Assembly (NCBI GenBank): GCA_025677835.1
Contig: JAIXMR010000011.1
Span: 201,501 to 265,500 of the forward strand
Length of the DNA: 64,000 nucleotides
Direction of reading: 5' to 3'
DNA from: Sporodiniella umbellata
Lineage: Eukaryota > Mucoromycota > Mucoromycetes > Mucorales > Rhizopodaceae
In this document: positions 13,291 through 25,471 of the stretch, in pieces
Position numbering within the stretch: position 1 is the stretch's first letter
How the letters are laid out: each line of letters opens with the position of its first letter
Made by a program: the position numbers and the translations under genes
Notes under the pieces: model-generated
The model's input: the letters and a program-made list of their open reading frames with translations, nothing else
Databases searched by the model: none
What the model was told of the DNA's origin: nothing

Positions 13291-16200
13291 ATGGCTCATC
13301 TAAAACTGCCTGTAGGCAATCAGAAAAGCGCTCAGTACTTCAAGACAACTTCCAACCTTTTCGAAGAGGTTTTCAATTATGGTGGTGATAAATCAGCCTT
13401 CAGCTACAGTTTAAAGGGAAAGTTTCACACTATTACCTATTCTGAAGCTAATGTCATAACACAAAACCTGGCTTGCAAATGGCTTCATTATAAAAAGAAG
13501 TCTAATATAATCCTTTACATTGGAGATTACAACATAAACTATGTGGTTTCTACTGTATCTTTGCTGAGACTGCAGGCTGTGCCGTTTTTGATCTCTTTCC
13601 GCAACACAGATCTCAATATTGTTCAGCTAATTGAACAATCGAAAGCAAAGGTTTTGTTTATTTCAGCAAGTCAATCCATTTTGGCAGAAAGACTGAGGTC
13701 TAAAATAGGCGACGTCGAGATTGTCATTTTAGAGAATTACGACTTTGATGCTTTAAAGAAGGAGCCTCCTAACAAGGACTATCAAAACTTGATTGATAGA
13801 AACCCTAAGATAGAAGACCTGAAAAAAACTGCTTTGATACTTCATTCGTAAGTAAAATTGGATTGTTAAAACCTTATACTTATATATATATATATTTATT
13901 GGTTGTTAGCTCTGGTACTAGTGGGGCGTTGAAGTTGGTTCCTGTCAACAACCAATATTTACTTAACACTGGTACCTTCTTTGAATTGTACAGGGAACGC
14001 GATTCTAGTTTTGATATGGGTTTGACCCCCGAGTCTAGTATTGCCTTTGTTCCACTGTAAGTAATTCAGGACTATAAAAAAAAAAAAAAAAACTAACAGG
14101 TAATAGAACACATTACGCCGGAGTTTTTACTTTAATGAACAGTCTTTATCACTGTTCATCCACTGTTTACTTGGAAAAACTTCCTCCATCACAAGAAGAA
14201 TTTGTTGAGGCTATAAAAGTCAACAAGTGTACAATGATTGGTGGTCCCCCTGTTCTTTTCGAGTACATGATACCTTACTTGACTAAGATGAATGCTAATT
14301 CAGTTCTCAAAAACATTAAAATGGCTGTATTTGCAGGCGCCCCCCTCAAGCGTGAGCATGGTGACTGGTACACATCGCATGGTGTTAACCTCGTTGGAAT
14401 CTATGGCGCTACAGAAGCTGCAGCTGTCATGTGTACCGAGTTGAGCCCAAAGAATAAAAACTGGAATCTAATGTATCCCATGTGGGGAAAGGAATCCAGT
14501 TATGTCTTTGAAGATACAGAAGAAGGTTTGAAACACCTTCATTTGACATCCGACTTTCCTACTCTCTCTCTTTCTAATACTCCTTCTGGTGGCTATGACA
14601 CGAATGACTTGTTTCTTGAAGATCCTGATCATCCGGGGTATTATACTTGTGTCGGTAGACGTGATGATACCGTAGTTATGCAAAATGGTAAGAAGGTAAA
14701 TCCTATTCCTATAGAGATGACGCTCCGTCAGTCTCTTATGGTTAGGCATGCTATGGTCATAGGTAAGGACCGGCCATGTATGGCAGCAGTAATCGAAGTC
14801 GACGTAAAATATGCTATGGACTATAGCCCTCAAGAAGTGGTAGAAAAAGTTTACGAGGTAGTAGCTATTGCCAACAAAGAAGCTGGCAGTCATTCCACAA
14901 TTCTGAATCAGATGGTTAGAATTCTCCCTTATAACAAGCAGTTGCCCACAACAGATAAGGGAACCCTGATTCGTAAACAGGCAGAGCTTTTGTACGCAGA
15001 TACGATAGAAAAGTTGTACAGTGACCTTTTGGAAAGGCCTAAGACAAAGGCCGAAACTAGTATCGACTCTGCACAGCAAATTGAGCAGCTTTTAGTAGAA
15101 TGTATCTCCAAGGCTCTGAGCATCTCTAAAAACGACTTGAAAAATTACAAAGAGTCAGTATTTGATCTCGGTATGACCTCTATCACAGCTATTGAAGTAC
15201 GTAACACTCTATCCGAAAAGTTTGAAAACGTTCCTCAAGACTTTTTGTTTCAACACTCTACTATTGAATCCATGTGCAACGCTCTACTGAAAGGAACATT
15301 CGACAGTGCAGAGAAAGTAGTTGAAATGCGATATCAGAAGACGCAAAAGCTTGCCGAGGAATATATCGAGCGCGCAAAGAACGACTTCCCAGTGGCAGAA
15401 AGTGACTATACATCCAATCGAAAAGAAAAGGTGGTACTTTTGACGGGTACTACAGGAGCCCTTGGCTCGTTTATTTTACGTTCACTTTTACAGGATCGCT
15501 CTGTCAAAAAGATATACTGTCTTATCCGAGGACAAGAGTCTGAATTGGAGAGCCGACTGTTGAAGTCATTCGAGACTCGAAAGCTGGATACCTCTTTGTT
15601 AGAAACAGATCGGGTCGAGGTCTTGCCCATGCGTTTATCCGAGCACTACCTTGGGCTGTCCAAAGAAAAATACCATCAGCTCAAAGAAGAGGTGACAATT
15701 GTTCAGCACTGCTCTTGGCTCGTAGACTTTAACCAAACTATTGAGCACTACGATAAAGAATGTATTGCTCCTTTCTACAACCTTCTCGAATTTGCCTATC
15801 GTCCCGTAAATCCGATGCACGTTCATCTTGTGTCTAGTGTAAGCGCTAGTGCAAAAGTAGGACCTATTGTTGAAGAGCGTCCTTTACCTCTCGACTCTCA
15901 TGTGTCTATGCCGATGGGGTATGCCCAATCCAAATTTGTTTGTGAGGTGTTGTTTAGCTATCTTACGAAAGAAAAGAACTTCCCGTGTTATATCCAGCGT
16001 CTAGGTCAAGCTTGCGGGGATTCTGAAAACGGTGTTTGGAACATTTCTGAACAGTACCCCTTAATGTTTATCACTAGTATGTTAATGAATCAAATGCCTA
16101 GTCTGGAGTTGGATGTTGACTGGATCCCGATGGACTATGCTGCAGCTACTATCTCTGAGATTGTGATTCGTACAGCGGAGCTTGATGCTGACATTGACTT

Positions 16201-16513
16201 GGCTATATTCCACATTGTAAACCCTTATCCGATCGGTTGGAGCTATATGTTGGATACGTTGAGAGATTATGGATTGTCATTTGAAAAAACCAGCCCTGAA
16301 GAATGGGTACAAAGTCTTTCCGAAAACCACGACCTTCCAGGATATCGTCTTATGTCGTTTTACCAAAACAACTTTAAGAGTGATGCAACGATAGCCAAAT
16401 GGAAAACAAACAAGACACGAGCCATCGCTCCAGTGCTTGGAAACACGCCCGTTCTGGGCCCAGAATTGGTTGATAAATATCTGAAGTACTGGCAATCTAC
16501 CAATTTTTCATAA
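13291..16513 (+). CDS. adenylate-forming reductase (NRPS-like: adenylation, carrier, thioester reductase)
   Basis: Three exons (13291-13847, 13910-14056, 14107-16513) give 1036 residues. The adenylation domain has SSGTSGALKLVPV (core A3, spanning the first splice), FVPLTHYAGVF (spanning the second), YGATEAAAV and YDTNDLFLEDPDHPGYYTCVG, then GRRDDTVVMQNGKK. The carrier domain has the phosphopantetheine site DLGMTSITAIEV (Ser). The reductase domain has the NAD(P) motif LLTGTTGALGSFILRSLL and YAQSKF (YxxxK). Such enzymes activate a carboxylic acid as AMP ester, load it on the carrier and release it reductively, usually as an aldehyde. Fungal members act on aromatic or amino acids; the substrate here cannot be read. 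No neighbouring biosynthetic genes are seen. It is not a lysine-pathway Lys2, since no condensation-like N-terminus is present. Confidence 0.88.
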
Positions 16514-17594
16514 TACACGTATACTTTAGTACAAACTATCAAACAAATATCTTCTCTTTTCTTTAGTCTAAAACACCTTACGAAAAAAAAGGAACGACAG
16601 ACCTTCATATTCTTGTTATTACATCAACTTTAAGGAAGGTTGGATATATTTATAAATTTGGCTCTTTGAGCGGCTTTTTTTTTTTTTTTAAAAAAGCAAG
16701 GGTTGTAGAAGGCTTGTATATTTAGAAAGGATAATAATTACGAACATTTTTTTCCAAGAGATTGTTGTCTATTGCGCTGCCCTTAGTAGAGAGTCAAAAG
16801 AGAATAAACGGTACTCATCTGAGTAAAACACGGCGTTTCCAGAGTAAAAAAAAAAAAAAAAAAAAAATAGACAACCCCTGTCTGTACCTTTTTCTTTTTG
16901 AGGTAACCCAGGGACAATTCTTTTTTGGCTAAAGGACATTTAATTTTTTTTTTTTTTTTCAGTGGCAAAACCCATTGATAAACAACAAGACCCCTCAGTA
17001 CAAACAATCCCCGGTTGCGGATCGATTTTTTTTATTTATTTTGAATGGCGAGTAACAACATGTATCGTGTTCAAAGTTACTTTTTGTCCTTTCTGTTTCA
17101 CTTGTTTTGTTTTTCTTGTTTCTCAAATTAGTATTTTATGATGACAATGGTATTTGTCATAATAGTTTGGTCTTCAGCCACTTTTGAGACACTCTCCAAC
17201 GCGATTTGAGCTATTTGAGGTATAGTATGTTTTCCTGTAAACAAAAGAAGCTATGTATGGTAAGTTTTCTTTAGCCTAATCTCATTACAGCGGATATGAA
17301 TCATAGAGGCTAAGACAACGCATATAAGCCTCAGCTTTATTGAATAACGATTTGATATCAACAGAAAATGATTAAAAAATAACAATAATATAGTTTTGGT
17401 ACTTTTGCTATTATTATAGCAACAACTAAAGTAAACAAATGATTTCAGGTTTTATACTAAAGATAAAACTAAAGCGAGATAGCATATTTCGTACAAAAAA
17501 TAAAACGAAATAAAAAGGACGTGGATTAAAGGAGAGATACAGACAAAACTGTGTTGGTAGTATTACTTGCAAGGATATGTATATATGGCAATCT

Positions 17595-17630
<36 letters not shown>

Positions 17631-18737
17631 ATGAAAAACACTTCGCTTTTGTAATTTCAGTGTTACATAAAACTTGTAAAATATTCGGATTTTTTTTACC
17701 CATTGAATGCTCAATTGTCCTAATAATAGCGATAGACGGTTTAGTGTTGATGAAACTAGCAAATTCCCCCTTTGTATAAACCTTTTTTTTTTTAAAGAAA
17801 AAACAAAACCTGAGTATATTTAGTAATTTCTCTGTCAAAGATACCGCTGGGACACATATATTATGCTTATGTGGTTGAGTTATGCAAAGTTTGCTTCAGC
17901 TGATATATACATGCGTATTTTATTGATTTTTTTAGGGCAACCTTATTCCGAATGGTATAATGCGTATCGTTTTGCTGATATCTTTTTATGCGGATGCCAT
18001 TAGTGGGCTAAAAAAAAGAGCCACTATAAATTGAGAGTATTTTAGCAACAAAACACCAATAAAAAGAAAACATGGCTGAAATTGTAGACTCTTTTTTATT
18101 AGCAATACCTCCTAAACTTCCTCTTTAAACAAGACGCTCACTGCCTTCGTATTGCCAAGAAATTACTGTGATACGAAGAGTAGCAGACAACATGACTTGA
18201 CTTATTTCTGAGAGGCTTTGATTGGTTGTTTGTTTGTAATTTTACGTGTCAAAAAAGATGTATCGCTCTCTTATCCAGTATTGTAATCGAGCAAAGCCTC
18301 TTTTCTTTATGAGTATCAAAAGGTGGATAAAGGCTATTATATTTATATACATAGATAGATAGATACAAATAGAAATAAATACACCACGAAAAAGTTTATA
18401 TACAAACTAGTTTTTTAAAAGCATTTTTATTTTCATCATAAGGTTCTCTTTCTGTTTTCTCCTTAATAATGTATAATGGTCAATTGAAATTTAAAAAATG
18501 ACTAAGTTTTTCCAAAGTGACCAATTGACAGCGAAAATACACCATGTCTTTTTATTATTTATAGGCTTTTTGTACTTCTTTATACATAAACAAACAGGTA
18601 TAAACATAAAAAAACACTTAGTTATTATGTGCTGATATGTAGTTTTACAAAGCCCAAAAGGAAGGTGTGTATGTGTGTGTGTGCGCGCGCGTGTATATAA
18701 ATATGTACGATTTCAGTTTGTTTAGTGATCCGTTTTA
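16514..18737. other. 2.2-kb AT-rich intergenic region
   Basis: No supported gene. It includes A/T runs (16679-16690, 16846-16867, 16942-16959 and a 33-nt T run at 17597-17629). A TG/CG run lies at about 18668-18694, immediately downstream of the small minus-strand gene that follows. Confidence 0.5.
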
Positions 18738-19202
18738 TTAATACAAAAATGAAGGAAATGCAGATGTAGGAGTAACAGGTATTAAGTAATCGTTGGTAGA
18801 ATCATAGTCGTTATCGTCGTGAACCTTGTGCCTGACATGGTGAGTGGACAATTGGGTCAAGAAAAGAGGACCAGCACAGATGCCAGTGTCTATAGATAGT
18901 TTGGGTCGTTTTTTTTCTATATAAGGTTGAGGGCTAGCACCGTCTTCGGAGGAGTCGTCACTGTTGGAACAAAGGTCGAGTGGATCCAATGGTTTGATGA
19001 TATTCGGGTTCAGTTTGTATTGGACCGGCAAAGAAAAAAGAGAGCCACGGTCGTATTCATGAGCCGAGTAGGTGTCAATGACTGTGATGTGTTCTGTATC
19101 AAACCGGACTTGTTTTCTTTCTGACCTTTTCCTTTTTTTGGTATGACTTATACAAGATGTCGGTAGGGTGGGTGTGGTTGTAGTGGTAATATGAATAGAC
19201 AT
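18738..19202 (-). CDS. small hypothetical protein with PP1-type docking motif
   Basis: Single exon, 154 residues. A basic cluster KKRKRSERK runs into KQVRFD, a good RVxF-type protein phosphatase 1 docking motif. It is followed by ITVIDTYSAHEYDRGSLF; a similar TYS..EYDR stretch is familiar from uncharacterised fungal proteins. The rest is acidic or serine-rich (SNSDDSSEDG) and contains a second basic motif EKKRPKLS, so nuclear localisation is plausible. No enzymatic domain. A role as a phosphatase regulator is inference only. It sits alone in AT-rich DNA, with the ATG at 19202-19200. The unusual sequence bias against stops and the low-complexity-free core argue that it is real. Confidence 0.65.
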   Translation of the reverse strand: MSIHITTTTTPTLPTSCISHTKKRKRSERKQVRFDTEHITVIDTYSAHEYDRGSLFSLPVQYKLNPNIIKPLDPLDLCSNSDDSSEDGASPQPYIEKKRPKLSIDTGICAGPLFLTQLSTHHVRHKVHDDNDYDSTNDYLIPVTPTSAFPSFLY

Positions 19203-22200
19203 TATTTACACAGAAAATATATATTAAGAGTAAAAGAATATATATAAATAATAAAGAAAATAAAAAAATGGTAATAATAAATAGTATATACAAAAGAAAG
19301 AAAAGAGAGGTAAAGAAATGTTTATCTTATTTTATATTGACTTTATTCATTGTAAAAATAGCAATATTCATGTTACACAATATTAGTTTAAAAATAGCTT
19401 TTTTTTTTTCTTGTTCGAGGCCAAGCTTTTTTTTTTTGCTCTTTTTAAAACCTCTTTATAATGTTATGTAAAAGAAAGAAATAGGTTGAACAGATCCTTA
19501 GGTTTTATATAGTGTTTTTTTTTAAAGAAGGGAACCAAAAATAAAATATATAAGAATTGAAGATAAAAATAAAAAAGGGGAACAAAACGGATGCACTAAA
19601 GAAAAATTGGAAAGTTTAAGCCCACTTACGTTACTTTAGATACAGACAATCTGCTTTTTGATTATTCTTTCCCTCTATAAACATTTGCTTTTGACTCCCC
19701 CTCTTCTCCCTTAGATAAAAATAAACAAAAAAAATTCTTGCTGATCATTTGTTTTTCGGGAGTCTCTTTTATTGAAAAACAAAAACAAATAAAAAATATC
19801 ACTGATTGACTTTATTTTTGGATTCAAAGTACTGTTGAACAATACTCATAAAAGTAAGCCTCTTTTTTTTAAAAAAAAAATATTCCCTAGTCTTTTTGGG
19901 GTAAATGAGTATTCTATTCTTGTCTTTTTATTATTTGATAAAATTGAATACACATGCACACATACACATACACACACACACATATATATATATATATGCA
20001 TACAAATACAAATTACAAACAATGAAGAGAGAAATATCTCAGTATGAGCTCTGTCGTTTCTAATGACGTTTTTACTCTTTTTTGAATATACATTCAATGA
20101 GAAGGCAAGAATCCAGACCCTTTTTTTGGTGAAACAATACAGTTTAAAATAGATTTTTTATTATATTTTTTGTCTTGTTTTTCACTAGAATTGGAGAATG
20201 ACGATCACTATACGAATTGCAGAAATAAATGTTGAAACATATATATTCTTATATATATAAATACAGTAGTCACTTGTCTTTTAAAAAGAAATTCATATCG
20301 TTACGAACAAAAATAGGTTTTATTTATAAATAAAAGAAGTCCTATGAAATAAAGTTGTAACAACGTCAAAAGACAGAAGAGTACAAATATTTGGAATGTA
20401 TACAAAGGTAATGACATCGATCATTTAAGCTCTATTTATGCATCCCTTCTTTTTTTTTTTGTTTTAACCTTCTTTTAAGAATGAATGTTTGTACGCCATA
20501 CTTTTTTTTTTGGTCAACAAGTACATCCTATAATGGATAGCGTTGAGAGCTATTACATAAGCTTGACTGAAAATGTGGTTTGGCTCTACAGTCATCAACT
20601 AACTCTAATTAGAGATGAATAGATAATACCATAAATCGAAATCGCGCCTTTTTTTCTTTGTTCTAAAACAAAAAGGCCCTCTCTTCCCCTGAGAGCTCAA
20701 CTCTGCATACGCTAAATCATTGACCCTTTCTTTTATCAAGAAAACAATTAAGTGTCTCAAAAGACAAAGCTGATTGATAAATCCTGACGTCAATTCCATC
20801 TTTTTATAGTCCACACGCTTGTTGTCTATATAAGTGTGTATTCTTTTTGGAATAATGCTTTATACACTTATTGGTTTGCTTCGTACCACAGATGTGTTTG
20901 TTTGTATTTGTATAATTCTCGATAAAATCTTGATTTGTGCCCGTAGATTTTCTATTAACATTAATCTCGACTGCTCCTAACTTACCATGCAGCCGGTAAT
21001 GGATATGAGCGATAGCTTATAGTGCAAACTCTCTCTTTTTTAGCAAATAAACCTAGTCCATAAATGTACCCACCACCTCAAATCCTATCCTTCTGGCTAA
21101 CATGCTTTTTGGTGATACTCTTCTTATGGCTAACATTTTTGTTTATTACTGGCAAAAAAAAATTTCTTTCGAGAATGTAGTACAACCTTAGAGAGCCGCG
21201 CTTTTGTTTTCCTTTTTTGTTTTGAAATGTACTTTTTTCAGGAAACTTTTCATGTCCAAAAAAAAACATTGCACAGTGAACGCAGCATCAAATGCGGGCT
21301 TAGAAAAATCAAAGTGCGGAAAATAACTATTCAATACTTTGCTTGCGAGTTTCTCAAAGGTCAAATCAGGAAACCAAATTGCGGTAAAGCGAAAAAAATT
21401 GATATGATTTTAGAGGCTCTTTATTTCTACACTTTTCGAATTGATTATGTGGATGTTGTATAAAACTTTTTGAATGCTGAATAAGAGCATTGCTGCAATA
21501 TCACTATGTGTATGAATAAGTGCATTGTTTCTAACAATATAAAAGCCGCTCATAACATGGTTTTTATTCATGTCGTTTAAGGCTTTTCGAATGGAATTTA
21601 AGTAGTGGCCTTTTGTTTCTTAACTTTTGGTGTGAGCTTTCTTTTTCTTTCAGCACTTTCCATTCTACGCTACTTGGGCTTTTCTGCCTTTTTAAGATTA
21701 ATATCTACTACCAACCCATTGTGTTGATAGCGCCCAGTATTATATGGGTTTACACAGTTGCTGGTGTAATAACTGTGGGCCAGGCTGAAGGTGGACAAAC
21801 ATTCATGTCAAATACAACTTCATTCACAAAAACAAGGCTAGAAAGATAGTTTATCTTAGCCGATGCCCAGTGCTCTACCTACTCAAAGTATTGTCGAAGT
21901 TTATCTTCAGAATTTTGCTCACTATAACGTAATGTTACTCTTTTGAGTGGTAAATTTTTAATATTGTTCAGTAAAAAACTTATTTGTCAGGGTATTTTTT
22001 TTGAATTATTTGGTACTGTTTTCGGTACTATTAATTGATTGTTTTTGATACTTAAATACTAAACTTTTCAATTCATTACAACTCAGATTGCTATTAAAAG
22101 TAGCTATTTCAGCGTGATTGGTTTCCATTGCAAAATTTGTAATCAAATGGAAAGTATTATTGGGCAGTCAGCGCCAAAAAGGACAGTAAAAAACTATGGG

Positions 22201-23468
22201 ATACTTAACGTTTTTGCGATGCTACGTTCGCTGTGTTATATATCGAATTCTCACTTGACTGAAATCTAAAAGAACAGAAAGTAAGAGTACTGTGTATCAA
22301 TGGGTTTTTCGTTTAGTATATTTTCTTATACAAACCAGTAAATTATTCACTGTTAAATATTGTTCATCAAGCTGTGTTTGTGCATCTGTATATATTTTTT
22401 AAAACTGGGGCTATATGCTCTTTTTTACCCTGAGTGGACACTGTTCCCTCACTTTCCTGTTTTTGTAGATTCTGACTTTCTTTTTTCATAGCTGTTTGAA
22501 GTTCTGATATTTATTTGTTCAAGTATTTTTGCTTTATTTGTCCAATGTTTATAGATTCCTATCGCACATTTTTTATGCTAAAATAAAGGCTGCTTTTCGG
22601 TAGCAAATAGGTACATATTCTTACAAAACTTATTTAACAATTCTTTGAGCTGGCTTAGAAATATCACACAAGCCGTAAAAAAATATTATTGGGAACAAAC
22701 TTCTGACAAAAAAAAACTAAAGAGTCATGAATCGATAAAATGCAGGTTTAGTTTGATAAAAAAAAACAGTAAAAAAGGTTTTGTTTTACAATTGCTGTTT
22801 CATTGGAATAGAAATAAAACACAGTAACCTTGAGCTGCAGCCAGAGCTCGTAATATAGCTTTGAATATTAGAAAAGTGTTGCACTATATTGAATTCTTTT
22901 CATAGCTTTTTTTATCATCTTTATAAAGCTGTAAAAAAAAAAAGGGGGGGGGTTTAGAAGCAAAACTGAACTTTTCAAAAGCTTTGTATCTATACTGCGC
23001 AGGAAAAACAATTTTTGATTTTTGTACTGTAGCTTTTTTTAAAATTGTTCTTTTTTCCTTTTAATTGACATCTTCAACAAAGCCTTTGGCTTTTTTTTTG
23101 TTTTTTTTTTGCCACGCTTTAGAGCTTTCTAAAAGATAAAAAAGCGATTTGTTTTAAAAGCTCGCAAAAGATAAGGAGCGCCGGCGCTTATGTTATATAC
23201 ATTTCAGTATTTAAACTTTCGTATTCCAAATACTAACAAAAATTGGATTTTTTTGCAACAGGTACTTTGAAAATAAAGTTTAATTGTAACGCATTTTCAA
23301 ATTGATTCCAACTGTAAAAATATAACCAGAAAAACACTATCTAAAGCTCTTCCCAGACTTTTTTAAGGAGACTATTAAAACGGAATGCTATCTTATATAG
23401 TCTCAAAAGGAGTGAGCGATCTACTGGACATAAATAGTATAAATACACACACACACAAACACACGCAT

Positions 23469-23503
<35 letters not shown>

Positions 23504-23699
23504 CATATCAACAGATCTAGCGGTTTCATCTTTTTTCCTTTTTCTTTCTTTCTTATTATTTTACAATTGATTTAATACATTTTTTGGTAGTGATGCAGAA
23601 TAACGAAAGGGGTATAGAATATAATTTAAGCATACAATACATAAATGTTAAACAATTGTTCGATATACAGTTGGTAGAAAGATTATTCGTAGTTTTTCT
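19203..23699. other. 4.5-kb AT-rich intergenic region
   Basis: No gene I can support. It contains (CA)n(TA)n microsatellites at about 19951-19996 and 23444-23502, an A12G9 composite tract near 22932-22952, and many short A/T runs. The short open frames at 21227-21463, 21613-21849 and 22645-22827 have no family motif. A tRNA-like A-box fragment on the minus strand at about 21855-21890 is listed separately. Confidence 0.5.
21855..21890 (-). other. tRNA-like A-box fragment
   Basis: Read on the minus strand, the sequence contains GAGTAGGTAGAGCACTGGGC, which closely matches the D-arm and A-box half of a tRNA gene. No matching anticodon stem, T-arm or B-box follows nearby, so this is at most a tRNA relic or SINE head. 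Confidence 0.25.
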
Positions 23700-25471
23700 C
23701 TCTTAAAGGATGAGAGTCTTATAAAAACAAATGGAAAAAAGAGTGGGCTGAAAGATCTTTGGAATAAACTTAAAAATAAGACGCCCCTAAATGAGGTATT
23801 TTGCTACAGGGTTCTTAATATATACATGTGCAATTGCGGTATGTAACTAAGAGATGTATATCCTTTTTAACAGAAAAAAATCCATCTTTCTGACTCTGCC
23901 ACAACTTTGACAACCGAGGAGCATGCAAAACCTATTTTTGTCAAAAAGCCTGCACTCTCACAACACAAATCTGATGGAGATTTGAAAAAGCTGGCATCCC
24001 TATTGAGGCCGCGGTCGATGAAAAAAGAAGCTGACAACCATCCTCCTTCATGGTCTGAGGGAAATACATTGCCTTCATTAAATTATGGAAAAAACGGTGA
24101 TTTAATTTACGTTTCAGAAAATGGAAAGTATGTTATGGTAATGCAAATATTTTCTCCAAAAAGACTGGAAGCTATTGCAGGCACCTTAGATAGGCTTTTT
24201 TTAAAACTTGTGGATGATATAAATCAAGGTAGACAAAGGAACAAACAATAAATTGACTAAATTTTACTTTTGTAGATCAAAATTATGCAGACACATTCAT
24301 ACTATGCCATTCATTTTTTATTAGTTCTTGCGACTTATTAAAAAAGTTGTTATCTTTTTTTCAACAAAAAGTTCTTCCTGGCGAACAATTGAGAGAATGG
24401 CAAAAGCGCTTGCAAATTAAGTAAAAAAAAAAAGAAAGCAAACAAATTAGAGTTAAACTCTTCATCTCTCAGAGTATTAAATGTAATTTTGCATTGGATA
24501 ATGTTGCAATTTGACGACTTTAACAACAATCCTGACTTGTTGGTACAACTGGAAACACTTTTTAAAAATTACAGCTCTCAAAAAGACTACGAAAATCAAA
24601 TAAGCAGCATAAAGGAATTATTAAAAAAAAAACGTAAGTTGTAAACCTATTTTTTTTTTACTGAAAGTATTGCAGATGTATAAACAGGCACATGCTAAAG
24701 TAGTGGATTTGTCTTTAGAATCAATAGATTATGAGATATATGATCCCTTACAATACGCTATATGTAACAATATCTCTGATTTTTACAGCAGTTCATTTTT
24801 AAACATTCATTCAGGAGATATCGCGAAGCAGTTGACGATGGCCGACTTTGCCCTGCTCAAAAATGTCAAATTTTGGGATTATATAAACTATGAACATGGT
24901 CATGAAAAAAAAAAGCATTATGTTTTATCAATATCTGAAAGAGCCAATAGTCTGAGTCGATGGGTAACTCATAAGATCAACGAAAATACAGAGTCTCAGA
25001 ATCAAGTTGTACATAAAATGATTGATATAGCCAAGGTAAGTTGTTCTAGTCCCTCTTAAGTGGACTTTTAAAGTGCTTCTAAAAAAAAATAAACCCCGTT
25101 CTTGACAGATTTGCCTAGAGTGGAATAATTTTCATACTGCCATGGTTATTACTATGGCACTAGATCAGTCAGAAAGTACCCAGAATATTTTAAGCGACCC
25201 AATTCAAGAAGCAACCTACCGAAAACTATCCAAATATCTCGATTTAAGCCATAATATGAGTTATTATCGAACGGCTTTAAACAACGCACATTCACCTTGT
25301 GTACCGTTTTTCCCACTGGTTTTAAAAGACATCACATTTTTGCTAGAGGGATGTACATCCACCTATCAGCAACAGCCTGGGTTGATTCATTTTAATAAAT
25401 TTAGGCAGATAAAAGAAGTCATTTACAGCATTATAAATCTCACAAGCGAAAACTATACATTCTTGAAATGA
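23700..25471 (+). CDS. RasGEF (Cdc25-type) exchange factor, 5' end unresolved
   Basis: Five supported exons (23874-24228, 24276-24420, 24473-24633, 24668-25035, 25109-25471) give 463 residues in frame. An upstream open segment (about 23700-23790, with KDLWNKLKNKTPLNE) can join in phase at a GTATTT donor; no start codon was found. The RasGEF_N module is seen as VLPGEQLREWQ and VLNVILHWIML. The catalytic domain has DIAKQLTMADFALLKNV, SERANSLSRWVTHKI, ICLEWNNFHTAMVITMAL, YYRTALNNAHSPCVPFFPL and KDITFLLEG. These proteins load GTP on Ras-type GTPases at membranes. The junction between the third and fourth listed exons needs a 34-nt intron; the more obvious CAG acceptor at 24675 gives a stop. It could therefore be a frameshifted allele or a pseudogene. 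No SH3 domain is visible. Confidence 0.72.
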
